From assembly GCA_902627735.1 (NCBI GenBank), contig CACOKI010000002.1, positions 1-64,000 of the forward strand: 64,000 nt of DNA. The letters run 5' to 3'. The position numbers were made by a program, and so were the translations under genes. Every line of letters starts with the position of its first letter. Position 1 is the first letter of the stretch. Positions 61,787 to 64,000 of the stretch are shown here, in pieces. Under the pieces are notes generated by a model. It did not search any database and was not told where the DNA came from. It worked only from the letters and a program-made list of their open reading frames with translations. The DNA is from an uncultured Pelagibacteraceae bacterium. Its GTDB lineage: Bacteria; Pseudomonadota; Alphaproteobacteria; Pelagibacterales; Pelagibacteraceae.

Positions 61787-62849
61787 AATTACTCTCCAAG
61801 ATTTAAGTCACAGTTATTTACAATCTCAAAATAAAGATGAGGACTGGGCAATAAGAAATGTAAATATTGATTGGCAGGACGGAGGTGCTTATGCCTTGTT
61901 AGGACCTTCTGGTTGTGGAAAAACTACTCTTTTAAATATTATTTCAGGGTTAATAAATCCAACAAAAGGAAAGATACTTTTTAATGATGAAGATATAACA
62001 AAAAAAAATCCAGTAGAAAGAAACATAGCTCAAATATTTCAATTTCCTGTGATTTACGATACTATGACAGTGTTTGAAAACCTAGCATTTCCACTAAGAA
62101 ATAGACAAATTCCTGAAGATGAAATTAATAATAAAGTAAATGAAATTGCTGAGATGTTAGAACTTACATCTACTTTGAATAACAGAGCTTCAGGTTTAAC
62201 AGCTGATGGAAAACAAAAAATTTCTCTAGGAAGAGGATTAGCAAGGTCAGATGTAAATGTAATAATGTTTGACGAGCCACTAACAGTTATTGACCCACAC
62301 CTTAAATGGATCTTAAGATCAAAATTAAAAGAACTTCATCAAAAAATTAAAAGAACAATGATATATGTTACACATGATCAAACGGAAGCTCTTACTTTTG
62401 CGGATCAAGTAGTCGTAATGCATGATGGTCAAATAGTTCAGACAGGAACACCTGTAGAATTGTTTGAGAAACCAAAGCATACATTTGTTGGTCATTTTAT
62501 AGGCTCTCCAGGAATGAATATTTTGTCTTGTCAAATAAACAACGGTTCAGTTGCAATAAATGGCACAAAAATTGAAACTTCAAATTCTAAAATTGGTACT
62601 TCAAATTTTTCAAAAATAGAATTAGGCATTAGGCCAGAATTTATTTCCTTTGATAAGAAGGGTTTACCAGTAAAAATATTAAATGTGAGTAACACCGGAA
62701 AAAATAAGATTATAGAAACGGAAAGTGATGGTGGAAAAATTAAATTAATTATTAAAGCTGCAGAAAAAGTACCTGAAGGATCAGCTTTCTTAACTTTTAA
62801 AAAAGATTACACATATGTTTATGGAGATGACTGGATAATAGAAAAATGA
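61779..62849 (+). CDS. glpT: GlpT-like ABC ATPase with degenerate signature
   Basis: A 356-residue importer ATPase. Walker A GPSGCGKTT, Walker B VIMFDEPLTVIDP and switch His in MIYVTHDQTEAL are intact, but the signature LSGGQ reads LTADG (140-144), in the stretch SGLTADGKQKISLGRGL. The partner GlpS has an intact signature. A TOBE-like domain is at the end. Not to be confused with the glycerol-3-phosphate antiporter of the same symbol; the name follows the rhizobial glycerol ABC operon. Overlaps the next gene by ATGA. Confidence 0.83.
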   Translation: MSKITLQDLSHSYLQSQNKDEDWAIRNVNIDWQDGGAYALLGPSGCGKTTLLNIISGLINPTKGKILFNDEDITKKNPVERNIAQIFQFPVIYDTMTVFENLAFPLRNRQIPEDEINNKVNEIAEMLELTSTLNNRASGLTADGKQKISLGRGLARSDVNVIMFDEPLTVIDPHLKWILRSKLKELHQKIKRTMIYVTHDQTEALTFADQVVVMHDGQIVQTGTPVELFEKPKHTFVGHFIGSPGMNILSCQINNGSVAINGTKIETSNSKIGTSNFSKIELGIRPEFISFDKKGLPVKILNVSNTGKNKIIETESDGGKIKLIIKAAEKVPEGSAFLTFKKDYTYVYGDDWIIEK

Positions 62850-63712
62850 ATAAAACTGTAAATCAAAAGGCCTGGTTTTTTGTAATACCTGTTTTTGTTT
62901 TAGTTGCATTTAACGCAATTATTCCTCTTATGACAGTTGTTAATTATGCATTTCAAGAAACTTTTGGAAATAATCAATTCATGTGGGAAGGAACAAGATG
63001 GTTTAAGCAAATATTAGTTTCTGAAAGATTTCATGCAGCACTTGGACGACAAGTACTATTTACATTAATAATTTTAGTCATACAGATACCTCTTGGAATT
63101 TTTATTGCTCTTAACATGCCAAAAGAAGGAATTGGTGTTCCAATTTGTTTGGTATTGATGTCTATGCCACTTTTAATTCCATGGAATGTAGTAGGAGCAA
63201 TGTGGAATATTTTTGCTCTTCCAGATATTGGTTTTCTTGGTCATTCATTAAATGCAATGGGATTCGATTATAATTTTACACAACAAAGTGGAGATGCATG
63301 GTTCACAACAATATTAATGGATGTTTGGCACTGGACTTCATTAGTAGTTTTATTGTCATATGCAGGACTAAGATCAATTCAACCTGCTTATTATCAAGCA
63401 GCAGAAATTGATGGTGCAACAAGGTGGGCAGTATTTAGACATATTGAACTTCCTAAAATGAAAAAAGTTTTAACTATTGCAATTTTACTAAGATTCATGG
63501 ATAGCTTTATGATTTATACTGAGCCTTTTGTTTTAACTGGTGGTGGGCCTGGTAATGCAACAGCTTTTTTATCTATCGATTTAGTTAAAATGGCATTGGG
63601 ACAGTTTGATTTGGGACCTGCTGCTGCAATGTCTTTAATTTATTTTTTTATAGTATTAACTGTTTGTTGGGTTTTCTATAATCTAATGATGAGAAATGAG
63701 AGTAAATCATGA
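62846..63712 (+). CDS. glpP: GlpP-like glycerol ABC permease
   Basis: A 288-residue CUT1-type permease with six membrane segments and the coupling loop QAAEIDGATRWAVFRHIELP (near residue 185), where the family has 'EAA..DGA..w..F..i.lP'. Further support: GGGPGNATAFLSIDL near 225. Starts and ends in ATGA overlaps with its neighbours. Confidence 0.88.
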   Translation: MNKTVNQKAWFFVIPVFVLVAFNAIIPLMTVVNYAFQETFGNNQFMWEGTRWFKQILVSERFHAALGRQVLFTLIILVIQIPLGIFIALNMPKEGIGVPICLVLMSMPLLIPWNVVGAMWNIFALPDIGFLGHSLNAMGFDYNFTQQSGDAWFTTILMDVWHWTSLVVLLSYAGLRSIQPAYYQAAEIDGATRWAVFRHIELPKMKKVLTIAILLRFMDSFMIYTEPFVLTGGGPGNATAFLSIDLVKMALGQFDLGPAAAMSLIYFFIVLTVCWVFYNLMMRNESKS

Positions 63713-64000
63713 AAAAATTTAAGTGGTTAGTACCTACAATTTATATAATTTTTTTAATGTTACCAATTTATTGGTTATTAAATATGTCATTCAAAACTAC
63801 AACTGAAATTATAAATACTTATACATTGTGGCCACAAGAATTTACTTTGGATAATTACAAGAAAATTTTTACTGATAGTACTTGGTACACAGGATATCTT
63901 AATTCAATATATTATGTTGTATTAAATACATTTATATCGGTTGCAGCTGCACTTCCAGCTGCGTACGCTTTTTCAAGGTACAAATTTTTAGGAGATAAAC
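63709..64000 (+). CDS. glpQ: GlpQ-like glycerol ABC permease, 3' partial
   Basis: ATG 63709 overlaps the previous stop (ATGA) and an open frame runs to the window end (97 codons). The protein begins MKKFKWLVPTIYIIFLMLPI, continues YWLLNMSFKTTTEI and has LDNYKKIF, a motif of MalG-type second permeases, then a hydrophobic segment ending YAFSRYKF. The remainder lies outside the window. It completes the glpVSTPQ-like gene set. Confidence 0.85.
   Translation, partial: MKKFKWLVPTIYIIFLMLPIYWLLNMSFKTTTEIINTYTLWPQEFTLDNYKKIFTDSTWYTGYLNSIYYVVLNTFISVAAALPAAYAFSRYKFLGDK

Noticed and set aside
1..64000. tRNA/rRNA genes, CRISPR arrays, insertion sequences, prophage, or genomic-island signs
   Set aside because: No cloverleaf-like sequences, direct-repeat arrays, transposase or integrase genes, or clear composition shifts were found by eye; a tRNAscan or IS search would settle it.

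Overview
The window looks like a chromosomal segment of a SAR11-type marine alphaproteobacterium (Pelagibacterales). Base composition is very AT-rich throughout, genes are packed with gaps of a few bases or with ATGA/TAATG overlaps, and several convergent pairs overlap at their stop codons. The gene set is dominated by ABC importers for osmolytes, polyamine-like compounds, amino acids and glycerol, plus methylated-amine and one-carbon enzymes. I see no tRNA, rRNA, CRISPR array, insertion sequence, phage gene or integrase. Every name rests on reading motifs and family resemblance by eye; no database search was run.

Layout. 1-6.4 kb: the C-terminal part of a CHASE2/SpoIIE phosphatase, a small lipoprotein, and a surface module with an autotransporter-like protein, an intimin-type (inverse autotransporter) beta-barrel with no passenger, and an unknown secreted protein. 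6.4-7.1 kb: glutaredoxin, a TIGR03643-like protein and an unexplained strong hairpin. 7.1-13.0 kb: a ProC-like reductase and a complete branched-chain amino acid ABC transporter, with the binding protein livK facing the other genes across a bidirectional terminator. 13.2-21.9 kb: an EutA-like and DoeA/EutD-like (ectoine hydrolase) pair, a PotADBC-type ABC importer and a bifunctional hydroxyacyl-CoA dehydrogenase/enoyl-CoA hydratase. 21.9-34.4 kb: a membrane cyclophilin and a secreted HExxH protein, ureohydrolase, aldehyde dehydrogenase, ArgE-like deacetylase, CsaA, LysE, aconitase, a YfgM/BamB-like outer-membrane assembly pair, a cupin-like protein, an AFG1/ZapE ATPase and YjbQ.

34.4-35 kb holds two tandem Fur-box-like palindromes ahead of a 58-residue cysteine-rich mini-protein and a DUF2061-like membrane protein. 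35-50 kb is a long minus-strand block: a DUF1989-GcvT fusion, a MarR-like protein, a sarcosine-oxidase-like flavoprotein, two glutamine-synthetase-family enzymes, a three-gene split glutamate synthase (GlxBCD/MgsABC type), an Amt transporter, several unknown small proteins, a diaminopropionate ammonia-lyase-like enzyme and a photolyase. It reads as an N-methylglutamate-type methylamine pathway. 50-57 kb: glycine betaine uptake (opuAC, opuAA and a fused double opuAB) with trimethylamine monooxygenase, so quaternary and methylated amine import and oxidation sit together. 57.3-64 kb: glycerol kinase with a GlpVSTPQ-type glycerol ABC importer, cut by the window edge in the last permease.

Two themes recur. 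In all four importers the binding-protein gene is bounded downstream by a strong hairpin or is separated from the permease genes, as expected if binding protein is made in excess. In the glycerol importer the two ATPases carry complementary defects (one lacks the switch histidine, the other the LSGGQ signature), predicting one working and one degenerate ATP site.
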